Shown here: positions 9,619 to 19,342 of the stretch, piece after piece | How positions within the stretch are numbered: the first letter of the stretch is position 1 | Layout: every line of letters begins with the position of its first letter | Assembly (NCBI GenBank): GCA_016711205.1 | Contig: JADJTM010000001.1 | Location: forward strand, 434,001-498,000 | DNA: 64,000 nucleotides | Source: Micropruina sp. | Lineage (GTDB): Bacteria > Actinomycetota > Actinomycetes > Propionibacteriales > Propionibacteriaceae | Direction of reading: 5' to 3' | Position numbers and translations under genes: made by a program | Notes under the pieces: model-generated | Told to the model about the DNA's origin: nothing | Databases searched by the model: none | Seen by the model: the letters and a program-made list of their open reading frames with translations, nothing else

Positions 9619-11206
9619 GCCGCCCACTGCCTGAGCGGCTGAAGGCGCTGAACGAGGGCGCCGAGCTCAGCCGCGGGCGCTCGTCCGCCGCCGTGGTGGA
9701 GCGCGCCGACGCGGTGCTCAAGCGGGCGGCGAGCGGGTGGCCTTCTCGGGCAACCACACCGTGGTGGCACTGGCCGGCGCCACCGGATCGGGCAAGTCGT
9801 CGTCGTTCAACGCGATCAGCGGCACCGAGTTCGCCCCGGTCGGCGTGCGTCGTCCGACCACCTCGGAGGCGATGGCGGTGGCATGGGGCAGCGAATTGCC
9901 GGGCGCTCTGCTCGACTGGCTGGACGTGCCGCGCCGGCACCTGGTGCCCGCGCGCCGCAGCGAGTTCGAGAACCTGGTGCTGCTCGATCTGCCGGATCAC
10001 GACTCCACCGAGACCACCCACCGCATGACCGTCGATCGCCTGGTGCCGCTGGTCGACATGTTGATCTGGGTGGTGGACCCGCAGAAGTACGCCGATGCGG
10101 CACTGCACGACCATTACCTCCGCCCGCTGGCGCGGTACGCGGACGTGATGATCGTGGTGCTCAACCAGAGCGATCGGCTGCGGCCCGACGAACTCGTCCA
10201 GGCGATGACCGACCTGCGGGGACTGCTGGATTCCGAGGGTCTCGGCCAGGCGCGACTGCTGTCGATGTCGGCGCTGGAGGGCACGGGAGTGCCGCAGATG
10301 CGGGAGGTGTTGGCCAGGGCGGTGGCCGACAAGAGAGCGATCAGTGCCCGGATCGCCGATGACGTGGCGTCGTCCGCTGAGGGTCTGGCCACCGAGCTCG
10401 GTACCGCGCCGACGCCTGTGCTCGACCGCAAGCGACGCGACCCGTTGATCAACGCCCTGGCCGACGCGAGCGGTGTGCCGATCGCGGTGCAGGGTGTCCG
10501 CGACGCGTGGAAGTTGCGCGGTGGCCGGGCGACCGGATGGCCGTTCGTCAGTTGGGTCTCCAGGCTGCGGCCCGACCCGTTGCGGGCGCTGCGGCTCGAC
10601 CAGACCAAACGCGAACTGGCCCCCACCGCCATCAGCCGCACCTCGTTGCCGGGGGCGAACGCCGTCCAGCGGGCCCGGCTCGACCGCGGGCTGCGTGAGT
10701 TGGTGGACGCCGCGACCGCCGGCTTGCCGCGCGGCTGGTCCGCCGCTGTGCGCGACGCGGCGCGTGGACGGGAGGCGCTGCTGCTCGACCGGCTCGACAC
10801 GGCGATCGCCGGCGCCGACCTCGAGCTTGATCGGGGCACCGGCTGGTGGTCGGTGGTGCGGGCACTGCAGTGGGTGCTGATGGCGGCCGTGCTGGTCGGC
10901 GTCCTGTGGACGATGTTCACGCTGTTCGCGCCCGGACTGGGGCTGGCCGGCCTGCCGATGGTGTTCTTCTGGGGTTGGCCGGCGCAGTTCGTGTTGCTCG
11001 CCGGCGGTGTGCTGGGCGGCCTCGTGCTGGCGGGGTTGTCGTCGCTCGGGGTGTCGCTGGGCGCACGCTCGAAGGCGAACCGGGCCGAACGCACCCTGCA
11101 TGAGGCGATCGGGGGGGTCACCGACAGCGAACTGATCCTGCCCGTGCAAGAAGAACTCGACCGGCGTCAGCGGGCTGTGGATGCGGTCAAGCGGGCGGCC
11201 GGCTGA
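9615..11206 (+). CDS. Dynamin-like GTPase, second of pair, with an apparent -1 frameshift near 9729
   Basis: The natural start is the ATG at 9615 overlapping the previous stop. From there the reading [18 protein letters not shown] continues in frame for about 38 residues to LKRA, then the frame that continues the protein is one base away ([20 protein letters not shown], from 9737). Adding one G in the G-rich run at 9724-9729 would join both parts into one protein of about 530 residues. The downstream part holds the P-loop GATGSGKSS, a G3 motif LLDLPDHD, a G4-like NQSD and two hydrophobic helices near its end ([19 protein letters not shown] and [16 protein letters not shown]). If the indel is real, translation could only start at the GTG at 9737, giving 489 residues without the N-terminal helix. 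A sequencing error is equally possible. Confidence 0.75.
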
Positions 11207-11251
11207 GCCTGCATCGGGCTGAGCCTGCCATCGGGCTGAGCCTGCGATCGG
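11201..11251 (+). repeat. Short tandem repeat, three copies of about 16-17 bp
   Basis: The unit GGCTGAGCCTGC-N-ATCG occurs three times in a row with 0-1 base differences, beginning inside the stop codon of the GTPase gene. The repeat is G/C-rich and does not form an obvious long hairpin. It looks like a local slippage expansion just after a coding end. Confidence 0.7.
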
Positions 11252-11543
11252 GAACCTGGCTGCGGTGAGCTCGCGGGCAGCGGTTTCGTCTTTCCGTGTG
11301 ATCTGGGGGCGACTCTGCTGCCCTTGTTGCTCTGCTGCCTTCCTGCGGGAGCGGGGATGCAAGCAGCAAGTGGGCGCCCGTCGTGAGACGACCGGGCAGC
11401 GACGCAATCTCGGCCAGCGCAGCGCTCCAGCCGTTGAGCCCGGGCGGGCGGGCGCGCTCAACTGCCGGTCGGACGATTGTGAACACTCGCGGCGGACGGG
11501 GCGCACAGTGAGGGTGTCGACCACTACGTAAGGAGTCACCTTC
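11252..11543. other. Intergenic region upstream of ssb
   Basis: No gene supported here. It must hold the promoter of the ssb-like gene; the stretch around 11470-11500 (GATTGTGAACACTC) is the least G/C-rich part. No clear sigma-70 type pair was found. Confidence 0.45.
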
Positions 11544-12050
11544 ATGGACGCAACGATCACGGTCACCGGCAATGTCGGCAGCGACATCGACCTGCGCACC
11601 CACCCCAACGGTGAGTGGGCGTATGCCGCCTTCCGGCTGGCCAGCACGCCGCGTCTGCTGCGCAACGGCCAGTGGCGCGACGGCGACACCACCTGGCTGA
11701 ACGTCAACTGCCGCAACCGGGCACTGTCGCTCAATGTGCAGGCCAGCGTCAGCAAGGGTGACCCGGTCGTTGTCACCGGCCGGCTGACCACCTGGAGCTG
11801 GATCAAGAAAGACACCGGCGAGGTCCAGGAGCGGCTCGTGCTCGAGGCCGTCTCCGTGGGCCACGACCTGTGCCGCGGCACCACTACGTTTCAGCGCGCC
11901 GAGCGCGTTCAGCCCGAGCCGCCCGCACCCGACGGTTCGACTTTCGACGAGCTGGCCGCCGAAGGCGAGTCCCCGGCCGTGCCGAACGGCGAGGCCGAAG
12001 TCGACGGCGGCGACTCCGAGCCCGAACCCGTGGACGCCAAGGCGGCCTGA
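11544..12050 (+). CDS. ssb: Single-stranded DNA-binding protein
   Basis: 168-residue OB-fold protein. The first 110 residues match bacterial [21 protein letters not shown], then [19 protein letters not shown] and [19 protein letters not shown]. The tail from about residue 118 is acidic and Pro-rich and ends EPVDAKAA, not the acidic DDDIPF-type tip used by the main replicative SSB. It is therefore probably a second, specialised SSB rather than the essential copy normally found next to rpsF and rpsR, neither of which is here. The ATG at 11544 has a strong AAGGAG site 9 bp upstream. It converges with ettA, 14 bp away. Confidence 0.88.
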   Translation: MDATITVTGNVGSDIDLRTHPNGEWAYAAFRLASTPRLLRNGQWRDGDTTWLNVNCRNRALSLNVQASVSKGDPVVVTGRLTTWSWIKKDTGEVQERLVLEAVSVGHDLCRGTTTFQRAERVQPEPPAPDGSTFDELAAEGESPAVPNGEAEVDGGDSEPEPVDAKAA

Positions 12051-12064
12051 GCCAAGCGCGGATC

Positions 12065-13747
12065 CTAGTCGCGGGTCAGCCGGCGATGCTTGCTGGCGTG
12101 CGGACGGGCGGCCTCGGCACCCAGCCTGGCCACCTTGTTCTCCTCGTAGTCGGCGAAGTTGCCCTCGTACCAGAACCAGTTGGCCTCGTCGTCGTCCGTG
12201 CCCTCCCAGGCCAGAATGTGCGTCGCCACCCGGTCGAGGAACCAGCGATCGTGGCTGATCACCACCGCACAGCCCGGAAACTCCAGCAGCGCGTCTTCCA
12301 GCGACTGCAGGGTTTCGACGTCGAGGTCGTTGGTCGGCTCGTCGAGCAGCAGCAGGTTGCCGCCCATCTTCAGCGTGAGCGCCAGGTTCAGCCGGTTGCG
12401 CTCACCGCCCGACAGCACGCCGGCCAGCTTCTGCTGGTCGGGACCCTTGAACCCGAAGGAGGCCACGTAGGCACGCGAGGGCATCTCGAAGCTGGCCACC
12501 TTGATGTGGTCGAGGCCGTCCGACACCACCTCCCACACGTTCTTGCCGGCCTCGATGCCCGAGCGCGACTGGTCCACGTACGAGATCTTGACCGTCTTGC
12601 CCACGTTCAGGCTGCCGGCGTCCGGCTGCTCCTCGCCGACGATCATCTTGAACAGGGTGGTCTTGCCGACGCCGTTGGGGCCGATGATGCCCACGATCCC
12701 GGCGCGGGGCAGGCTGAACGACAGGTTCTCGATCAGCAACCGATCGTCGAAGCCCTTGGTCAGCTTCTTGGCGTCCAGCACGTCCGAGCCCAGGCGCGGG
12801 CCGGGCGGAATGTTGATCTCGGCCAGGTCGACCTGACGGTTGCGCTCGGCCTCGGTGGCCAGTTCCTCGTAGCGGGCCAGGCGCGCTTTGTTCTTGGCCT
12901 GTCGCGCCTTCGGGTTGGCGCGCACCCACTCCAGTTCCCGCTCCAGAATCTTGGCGCGCTTGGCGTCCTTCTTGCCCTCGATCTGCAGCCGCTGGCGCTT
13001 GGTCTCCAGGTAGGTGGAGTAGTTGCCCTCGTAGGGGTGCAGCCGGCCGCGGTCGATCTCGCAGATCCACTGCGCCACGTTGTCCAGAAAGTACCGGTCG
13101 TGGGTGACCGCCAGCACGGCGCCCGGGTAGTTCTTCAGGTGGCCCTCCAGCCAGTTGACGCTCTCGGCGTCCAGGTGGTTGGTCGGCTCGTCCAGCAGCA
13201 GCAGATCGGGCTGCTGCAGCAGCAGCTTGCACAGCGCTACCCGGCGGCGCTCACCGCCCGACAGCACATCGACGATGGTGTCACCGGGCGGGCACTGCAG
13301 GGCGTCCATGGCCTGTTCGAGCTGGGCCTCCAGATCCCACGCCTGGCGGTGGTCGAGCTCGGTCTGCAGGTTGCCCATCTCTTCCATCAGCGCGTCGAAA
13401 TCGGCGTCCGGGTCGGCCATCTCCATACCGATCTCGTTGAACCGGTCGAGCATGCCCTTGGTCTCGGCGACCGCCTCTTCGATGTTCTGCATCACCGTCT
13501 TGCCCTCGGTGAGCGGCGGCTCCTGCAGCAGAATGCCGACGCTGGCGCCCTTCTTCATGGCGACGTCGCCGTTGTCGGGCTGCAGCATGCCGGCCATCAG
13601 CTTGAGCATGGTCGACTTGCCGGCGCCGTTCGGGCCGACCACGCCGATCTTGGCGCCCTCGAAGAACGACATGGTGACGTTGTCGAGCACCAGCTTCTCG
13701 CCCAGCTTCTTGCGGACGCTGTTCATGGTGAACACGAATTCGGGCAT
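12065..13747 (-). CDS. ettA: Energy-dependent translational throttle protein EttA (ABC-F ATPase)
   Basis: 560-residue soluble ABC-F protein, the usual EttA length, which acts at the ribosomal E site and gates initial peptide bond formation according to ATP/ADP level. Two ABC domains are complete: Walker [10 protein letters not shown] and GPNGVGKTT, signatures [11 protein letters not shown] and [11 protein letters not shown], and Walker [13 protein letters not shown] and [12 protein letters not shown]. The charged linker between them (about residues 245-320) and the arm insertion in the first domain are present. The start [14 protein letters not shown] at 13747 is the family N-terminus; a longer frame upstream has no homology. 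Single gene with convergent neighbour ssb. Confidence 0.94.
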   Translation of the reverse strand: MPEFVFTMNSVRKKLGEKLVLDNVTMSFFEGAKIGVVGPNGAGKSTMLKLMAGMLQPDNGDVAMKKGASVGILLQEPPLTEGKTVMQNIEEAVAETKGMLDRFNEIGMEMADPDADFDALMEEMGNLQTELDHRQAWDLEAQLEQAMDALQCPPGDTIVDVLSGGERRRVALCKLLLQQPDLLLLDEPTNHLDAESVNWLEGHLKNYPGAVLAVTHDRYFLDNVAQWICEIDRGRLHPYEGNYSTYLETKRQRLQIEGKKDAKRAKILERELEWVRANPKARQAKNKARLARYEELATEAERNRQVDLAEINIPPGPRLGSDVLDAKKLTKGFDDRLLIENLSFSLPRAGIVGIIGPNGVGKTTLFKMIVGEEQPDAGSLNVGKTVKISYVDQSRSGIEAGKNVWEVVSDGLDHIKVASFEMPSRAYVASFGFKGPDQQKLAGVLSGGERNRLNLALTLKMGGNLLLLDEPTNDLDVETLQSLEDALLEFPGCAVVISHDRWFLDRVATHILAWEGTDDDEANWFWYEGNFADYEENKVARLGAEAARPHASKHRRLTRD

Positions 13748-13926
13748 ACGGAAACCTCGCCGAGTTGGGGGAGCGGAACGAACCGCAGACGAGTATATCG
13801 ACTTCGCGCGCGCCGCTCGTCGACGGTCAGGGTCGTCGAGACGTGGCGGGGGATTGCGACCGGTTCCTTCAGCGCTGGGGTCCTTCAACCGCCGGTTTCG
13901 GGTCCGGCCCGGCGGTGACGGCGAAC

Positions 13927-16710
13927 TCAATCGGCGGTTGGGGCCAGCAACTCCGCCAGGCTGACCGCGCGTCTACCGGTCAGGTCGGCGACCTGGGTGC
14001 GGCACGAGAAGCCGTCGGCCAGCACGATCGCGTCGTCCGGTGCCTGGTTCAGTGCGGGCAGCAGATGCAGTCCGGCCACGCCGATCGAGGTTTCGTAGTG
14101 GCCGCGTTCGAAACCGAAGCTGCCGGCCAGGCCGCAGCACCCGGTCACCGTCACCACGCGCGCACCGGTGCGCAGCAGCAGCGCCTCGTCGGCTGCCCAG
14201 CCCAGCACGGCCTGATGGTGGCAGTGCGGCTGCGCCACCACCGTGCGTCCGGTGAGGTCGAGCGGCGCCCAGTCGTCGGTGCCGCCCAGCAACTCGGCCA
14301 GGGTGACCAGCGCCGCCGACACCGGCCCGACCCGAGGGTCGTCCACGAGTTCGCGCGCCTCGTCGCGCCAGACCGCCAGGCAGGACGGCTCGGTGCCCAC
14401 GATCGGCACACCCCGCTCGGCCCACGGGCTCAGCACCTCCAGCGAGCGGCGCAACCGGGTGGCAGCCGCGTCCAGCTGACCGGTAGCGATCCAGGTGAGG
14501 CCGCAACAGGCCGGTTCACGGATCAGCGTCGGACGGTACCCCGCTCGGGCCAACAGCCTGAGGGTTGCCTCGACCTGACCGCCGGTGAAGCCGCGCGAGA
14601 ACGAGTCCGCCCACACCGCCACCTCACCCCGTGCTGCTCGGGCGTCCGCGCCCGAATGGGCGATCACGCCCTGGTCGTCGCTGCCCGGGCGACGTCCGAA
14701 CTCGCTCTCCAGCGGCCGCTCACGAAACCGAGGCACCGGCCGGCGCGCGTCCATTCCGGCGAGGCCCAGCGCCGCGCGACGCAGCACCGCAACCCCCAAC
14801 GCACGGTTGGTCAGCCGAGCCAGAGCGGGCACCGCGGTGATGAGTGGCAGCCAGCGTGGCAACCATCCCAGGGTGTAGTGGCTGATCGGACGCAGCCGCC
14901 CCCGGTACGCACGATGCAGCAGTCGCGCCTTGTCACGGGCCAGATCGACCCCGGTGGGGCACTCGACGGCGCAGGCCTTGCAGGCCAGGCACAGCTCAAG
15001 CGCCTGGGCCACCTCCACCGACCGGGGCGAGTTGATCAGGGTGCCGTTGATCAACTCCTGCAGCACCCGGGCCCGGCCGCGGGTGGAGTCCTTCTCTTGC
15101 CGGGTGACCTGATAGGACGGGCACATGGCGCTCGCGGCTCCCGCTGCGACGCACCGCCCCACCCCGGTGCAGCGATGCACGTCGGCCCCGAACGCGTCCA
15201 ACGGGTGCGCCAACTGGGCCAGGCGCACGTTGGCGTCGAGCGGTGCCGGAGCGACGAGCACGCCGGGGTTCAGCAGATCGTCGGGGTCGAACAGCCGCTT
15301 GACCGCCCCGAACAGTGCCAGGGCCTGCGGTGAGTACATGCGCGGCAGCAACTCCGAGCGGGCCCGGCCGTCGCCGTGCTCACCCGACATCGACCCGCCA
15401 TAGCGGGCCACCAGGTCGGCGGCGTCTTCGACGAAGCGCCGGTAGTCGCTCGTGCCGCCGCTGCGCCCCAGCGGAAAGTCGATCCGGCAGTGCACGCAAC
15501 CCTCGCCGAAGTGTCCGTACGGCAGGCCGTGCAGGCCGTGCGCCGCCAGCAGCGCCTCGAAGTCGCGCAGATAGTTGCCCAGCTGCTCGGGCGGCACCGC
15601 GGCGTCCTCCCAGCCGGGGTGCGCTGGGGCGTCCAGCGCGATGGCAGCGTACCCGGCCCCATCCGCACGCAGTCGCCACAGCGTCACCACCTCCGCCGGA
15701 TCCGTGATCACCTGGGCGTGCGGGTGCAGGGCTGCGAGCCGACGCGCACGCGCGGCGACCTCACCGATGTCATCGCCGGCCAACTCGATGAACAGCCAGC
15801 CCGTACCCGGCGGTAGCGGCGGCACCGCGTGCGCACCGTGCCGCCGGCGCACGGTGTCCACGATCCGCGCGTCCAGGCCCTCGCAGGCAGTCGGGCGATA
15901 GGTCAGCACCTCGGGCACCAGGTCGGCCGCCTCGGCCAGCGAACCGAAGCCGAGCACCACCAGGCAACTGTGGGTGGGGTCGTTCGAGCGCTGAACACCG
16001 GCTCGGGTGACCACGCCCAGGGTGCCCTCCGAACCGACCAGAAACCGGGTGACGTCGAAGCCGTTCTCGGGCAGCAGGTGCTGCAGCGCGTAGCCCGACA
16101 CCTGACGCGAGAACCGTCCGAACTCGGTGCGGATCACGCCCAGGTTGGCCTGCACCAACCGGTGCAGGTGCCTCAACGTCGCGGAGGGATGAGCGCGCAG
16201 GTCGACGGCGCGATCGAGGGACAGCCGTTCACCCGTGCCGGTGATCAGCTGCAGGCTCTCGACCACCTCGCTGGTTCGGCCGTACCCCAACGCGCGCGGA
16301 CCGCAGGCGTTGTTGCCGATCATGCCCCCCACCGTGCAGCGATCAGTGGTGGACGGGTCGGGCCCGAACCGCCATCCGTGCGTCGCTCCGGCGGCGCTCA
16401 GCACGGACTGCACCACCCCTGGCTCGACGATGGCCAGCCCGGTCTGCGGGTCGAGTGAGTGGATGCGCTGCAGTCGTCGGGTGTCGATCACCAGGCCGGC
16501 GCCCACCGCGTTGCCCGCGCAGGACGTTCCCGCGCCCCGCATGGTGATCGGTAGCCGCGCGGCCAGCGCCGAATCCACGGCGGCGTCGAGTTCGGACAGG
16601 TTTGCCGGTACGCACACGGCCTCGGGCACCACCCGGTACAGCGACGCGTCCGAGGTGTAGAGGGCACGGCTCAGTGCGGAGCGGTCGAAAGCGACGGGAG
16701 AAGCCCCCAC
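13927..16710 (-). CDS. FAD-linked oxidase fused to Fe-S/CCG domain (D-lactate/glycolate dehydrogenase type)
   Basis: 927-residue fusion. The first 480 residues are a PCMH-type FAD-binding oxidase (PITMRGAGTSCAGNAVG, DPSTTDRCTVGGMIGNNACG) with a FAD-oxidase C domain (YGHFGEGCVHCRIDFPLG, SMSGEHGDGRARSELLPRMY). Next come two Cys clusters (CTGVGRC with a following CPSY, and CLACKACAVECPTG) for 4Fe-4S centres, then two CCG-type domains (PACCGLTWIATGQ and VTVTGCCGLAGSFGFERGHY). This is the YdiJ/D-2-hydroxyacid dehydrogenase layout, oxidising a 2-hydroxyacid and passing electrons towards quinone. I chose the GTG at 16710, just after the regulator's stop and preceded by GAGGTGG; a TTG at 16734 would overlap the regulator. 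The MarR gene lies 4 bp upstream on the same strand, so it probably controls this operon. Confidence 0.86.
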   Translation of the reverse strand: MGASPVAFDRSALSRALYTSDASLYRVVPEAVCVPANLSELDAAVDSALAARLPITMRGAGTSCAGNAVGAGLVIDTRRLQRIHSLDPQTGLAIVEPGVVQSVLSAAGATHGWRFGPDPSTTDRCTVGGMIGNNACGPRALGYGRTSEVVESLQLITGTGERLSLDRAVDLRAHPSATLRHLHRLVQANLGVIRTEFGRFSRQVSGYALQHLLPENGFDVTRFLVGSEGTLGVVTRAGVQRSNDPTHSCLVVLGFGSLAEAADLVPEVLTYRPTACEGLDARIVDTVRRRHGAHAVPPLPPGTGWLFIELAGDDIGEVAARARRLAALHPHAQVITDPAEVVTLWRLRADGAGYAAIALDAPAHPGWEDAAVPPEQLGNYLRDFEALLAAHGLHGLPYGHFGEGCVHCRIDFPLGRSGGTSDYRRFVEDAADLVARYGGSMSGEHGDGRARSELLPRMYSPQALALFGAVKRLFDPDDLLNPGVLVAPAPLDANVRLAQLAHPLDAFGADVHRCTGVGRCVAAGAASAMCPSYQVTRQEKDSTRGRARVLQELINGTLINSPRSVEVAQALELCLACKACAVECPTGVDLARDKARLLHRAYRGRLRPISHYTLGWLPRWLPLITAVPALARLTNRALGVAVLRRAALGLAGMDARRPVPRFRERPLESEFGRRPGSDDQGVIAHSGADARAARGEVAVWADSFSRGFTGGQVEATLRLLARAGYRPTLIREPACCGLTWIATGQLDAAATRLRRSLEVLSPWAERGVPIVGTEPSCLAVWRDEARELVDDPRVGPVSAALVTLAELLGGTDDWAPLDLTGRTVVAQPHCHHQAVLGWAADEALLLRTGARVVTVTGCCGLAGSFGFERGHYETSIGVAGLHLLPALNQAPDDAIVLADGFSCRTQVADLTGRRAVSLAELLAPTAD

Positions 16711-16714
16711 GGGC

Positions 16715-17173
16715 TCAGTCTGCCACCTCGACAACGGCTTTCATGGCCCGGCCGAGGGCTTCGAAGTCGTCGCACGACACCACGTCGACCAGGGCCGCGC
16801 GCACCGAGGCGACGTGCCGAGGCGCGGCCGTCTTGAGCAGGTTGAACCCCGATGCGGTGAGCACCGCGATCACTCCGCGGCGATCGTGCGGGCAGCTCTT
16901 GCGCAGGATCAGCCCCTTGGCCTCCATGCGCGCCACCGTGTGGGTGAGCCGCGAGCGCGACTGCCGGACCCGCTGCGCGAGCTCGGACATGCGCATCTCG
17001 AGCCCATCGGCCTCGGACAAATTCACCAAAATCTCGTATTCGCCGAGATCAAGACCGAAGGGACGCAGCTCGGCGTCCAACCTCTCGTTGATGCGACTGG
17101 CCCCGGCGAGATAGGTTCGCCAGATCGTCTGCTGCTCGGTCGTCAGCCACAGTGCGTCCAGAGTCGTCGTCAC
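16715..17173 (-). CDS. MarR-family transcriptional regulator
   Basis: 152-residue winged-helix regulator. The core reads LGEYEILVNLSEADGLEMRM (helix 2 and 3), then SELAQRVRQSRSRLTHTVARM (recognition helix) and a wing with DRRGVIAVLTASG, all standard MarR landmarks. Start taken as the GTG at 17173, which follows an A/T-rich stretch; a longer frame upstream does not look coding. It is followed at once by the FAD/Fe-S oxidase gene and likely regulates it and itself in response to a small organic ligand. Confidence 0.87.
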   Translation of the reverse strand: MTTTLDALWLTTEQQTIWRTYLAGASRINERLDAELRPFGLDLGEYEILVNLSEADGLEMRMSELAQRVRQSRSRLTHTVARMEAKGLILRKSCPHDRRGVIAVLTASGFNLLKTAAPRHVASVRAALVDVVSCDDFEALGRAMKAVVEVAD

Positions 17174-17182
17174 AGCGACAGC

Positions 17183-17209
17183 ATAACAAATATAGTTGAA
17201 ATGTAAACC
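17183..17209 (-). promoter_or_regulatory. A/T-rich promoter and possible MarR operator
   Basis: In a very G/C-rich genome this 27-bp stretch is strikingly A/T-rich. On the minus strand it reads TTTACATTTCAACTATATTT and then GTTATGC, giving TTTACA and TTATGC as a possible -35/-10 pair spaced by 15, and a partial inverted repeat AAC...GTT. It ends about 10 bp before the GTG of the MarR gene. Promoter function is probable; the exact boxes are uncertain. Confidence 0.4.
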
Positions 17210-17521
17210 ACAGTCGAAGTCCGTCGGACTGGAAGCGGTCTCGCGCGATTGTGAGGTGCCCCGGACGCCGCCGATGATGCTATCGGGAAGGTGGATCGAG
17301 CCCCAGCGGTGGGCGCGATCAGCGGCGCTGAGGCAGTGCCGCCGACGCCGGGCCGTCCCGTCATCGGCTCGACCGAGGCCACGCATCGTCCACGCCTGGT
17401 GCACGGCATCGGCAGTGCGTAGAACTGGTGCGCGCCTATCGTTCACGAAACACCAGCGTCGCCCTACTATTGGTCTGAAATTCGGCACCGAGGATGCTGC
17501 CGGGGACAGGAGTCACGTGAC
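17210..17521. other. Intergenic region between MarR and acyl-CoA synthetase genes
   Basis: About 310 bp without a gene I can support. The part from 17445 to 17480 (CCTACTATTGGTCTGAAATT) is less G/C-rich and may contain the promoter of the acyl-CoA synthetase gene. No hairpin or repeat was seen. Confidence 0.45.
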
Positions 17522-19342
17522 ATGAACGCCGAAGCCGAAGCGATTCTTGAGGGCAAACCACAGTCGATGGGTGACCTGATCGACTGGCGGGTCACCCAGA
17601 CACCCGATACCGAGGCGTTCCGGTTCCCCGATGCGGATGAGAACTGGCACTCGCTCACCTGGCAACAGACGAGGCAGCAGGTGCACGAACTCGGTGCGGG
17701 CCTGCTGAGTCTCGGCGTGGGACAACAGCAGCGGGTGGCGATCTCGTCCAACACGCGCATCGAGTGGATCCTCATCGACCTGGCGATCAACGCGATCGGC
17801 GCCGCGACCACGACGGTGTATCCCAACACCGCCCCGGAGGACTTTCAGTACATCGTGGGCCACTCGGCGTCCAAGGTGCTGGTGGCCGAGAACGCCGAGC
17901 AGGCCGACAAGCTCGATGGCGGCGACACCCAGGTTGCGGCGGTGGTGCTGATCGACGGTGAGGGCGACGGCGAGCACACCCTGTCGTGGCAACAGCTGAT
18001 CGATCGCGGCAAGCAGCTGCTCGCCGACGATCCGGACTGCGTCACCCAGGCCCGGGCCGGTGTCGATCTGGACAGCCTCGCCACGCTGATCTACACCTCG
18101 GGCACCACCGGACGACCCAAGGGCGTCGAACTGGTTCAGCGCAACTGGATCTACGTCGGCTTCGGCGCCGACAAGCTCGACATCATCCAGCCGGACGACC
18201 TGCAGTACCTGTGGCTGCCCCTGTCGCACGTGTTCGGCAAATGCCTGATCGCCATTCAACTGGCGATCGGGTTCACCTCGGCGGTGGACGGGCGGGTCGA
18301 GAAGATCGTGCACAACCTGGGCATCACCAAGCCGACCTTCATGTGCGGTGCGCCGCGCATCTTCGAGAAGGTGCGGGCGACCGTGCTGTCGTCCAACAGC
18401 ACCGGCATCAAGGGCGCCATTTCGCGCTGGTCGTTCTCGGTCGGCAAGAAGAGCCACGAGAAGCGCCTGGCCGGACGGCCGTTGAGCGGCGCGCTCGGGC
18501 TGCAGTACAAGATCGCCGACCGGCTGGTGTTCAGCAAACTGCGCGATCGGCTGGGCGGTCGCATGCGGTTCATGGTGTCCGGCTCGGCGAAGCTCTACGC
18601 CAAGGTGCAGGGCTGGTTCTACTCCGCAGGTCTGGTGATCATCGAGGGTTACGGTCTCACCGAAACCACCGCGGTGTCGTACGTCAACGTGCCCACCGAT
18701 CCGCGCTTCGGCACGGTCGGCCAGCCGCTGCCCGGCACCGAGATGAAGCTCGGCGACGACGACGAGGTGCTGCTGCGCGGGCCCGGCATCATGGTCGGCT
18801 ATCACGGCGCGCCCGATTTGACCGCCGAGACCCTCGTCGACGGCTGGTTCCACACCGGCGACATCGGCCAGACCGACGCCGAGGGCAACCTCACCCTGAC
18901 CGACCGCAAGAAGGACCTGATGAAGACCTCAGGCGGCAAGTACGTGGCGCCCCAGAAGGTGGAGGGCGCGCTGGTCGCGGCGATTCCGTTCGTGAGCCAG
19001 GCGATCGCGGTGGGTGATGGCCGCAAGTACGTCTCTGCGCTGGTCACGCTGGACGCAGACAACGCCAAGCGCTGGGCGGCGGTGAACGGGCTGGCGCACG
19101 CCGACTACGACGAGATCGTCCGCAGTGAGGCGGCGCACCATGCCGTGCAGCACTTCATCGACCGCGCCAACGAAGGTCTGGAGCGGTGGGAGACGGTGAA
19201 GAAGTTCACTATTCTGCCGCGCGAGTTGAGCGTCGATGACGGCCTGGTCACGCCGAGCATGAAGATTCGGCGGGAGAACATCAACAAGCAGTTCGGTGCC
19301 GAGATCGACGCCATGTACGACAAGGAACCGGACTACGAGTGA
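17522..19342 (+). CDS. Long-chain acyl-CoA synthetase (FadD15-like)
   Basis: 606-residue AMP-forming ligase that activates fatty acids to acyl-CoA. The ATP/AMP motif TLIYTSGTTGRPKGVEL is at about residues 190-206, the adenylate-binding motif GYGLTETTAVSYVN at about 378, the hinge region TDRKKDLMKTSGGKYVAPQK near 461, and the C-terminal lysine loop VTPSMKIRRENI near 580. Length and the absence of a signal peptide fit the long-chain (FadD15/FACS) type. ATG at 17522 with AGGAG 9 bp upstream. The stop overlaps the start of the thioesterase gene by 4 bp (GTGA), so the two are coupled. Confidence 0.9.
   Translation: MNAEAEAILEGKPQSMGDLIDWRVTQTPDTEAFRFPDADENWHSLTWQQTRQQVHELGAGLLSLGVGQQQRVAISSNTRIEWILIDLAINAIGAATTTVYPNTAPEDFQYIVGHSASKVLVAENAEQADKLDGGDTQVAAVVLIDGEGDGEHTLSWQQLIDRGKQLLADDPDCVTQARAGVDLDSLATLIYTSGTTGRPKGVELVQRNWIYVGFGADKLDIIQPDDLQYLWLPLSHVFGKCLIAIQLAIGFTSAVDGRVEKIVHNLGITKPTFMCGAPRIFEKVRATVLSSNSTGIKGAISRWSFSVGKKSHEKRLAGRPLSGALGLQYKIADRLVFSKLRDRLGGRMRFMVSGSAKLYAKVQGWFYSAGLVIIEGYGLTETTAVSYVNVPTDPRFGTVGQPLPGTEMKLGDDDEVLLRGPGIMVGYHGAPDLTAETLVDGWFHTGDIGQTDAEGNLTLTDRKKDLMKTSGGKYVAPQKVEGALVAAIPFVSQAIAVGDGRKYVSALVTLDADNAKRWAAVNGLAHADYDEIVRSEAAHHAVQHFIDRANEGLERWETVKKFTILPRELSVDDGLVTPSMKIRRENINKQFGAEIDAMYDKEPDYE

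Noticed and set aside
12300..16000. Long plus-strand frames opposite ettA and the FAD oxidase
   Set aside because: Antisense to proteins with complete catalytic motifs; the antisense frames are Gln/Val/Arg-rich without any recognisable domain.
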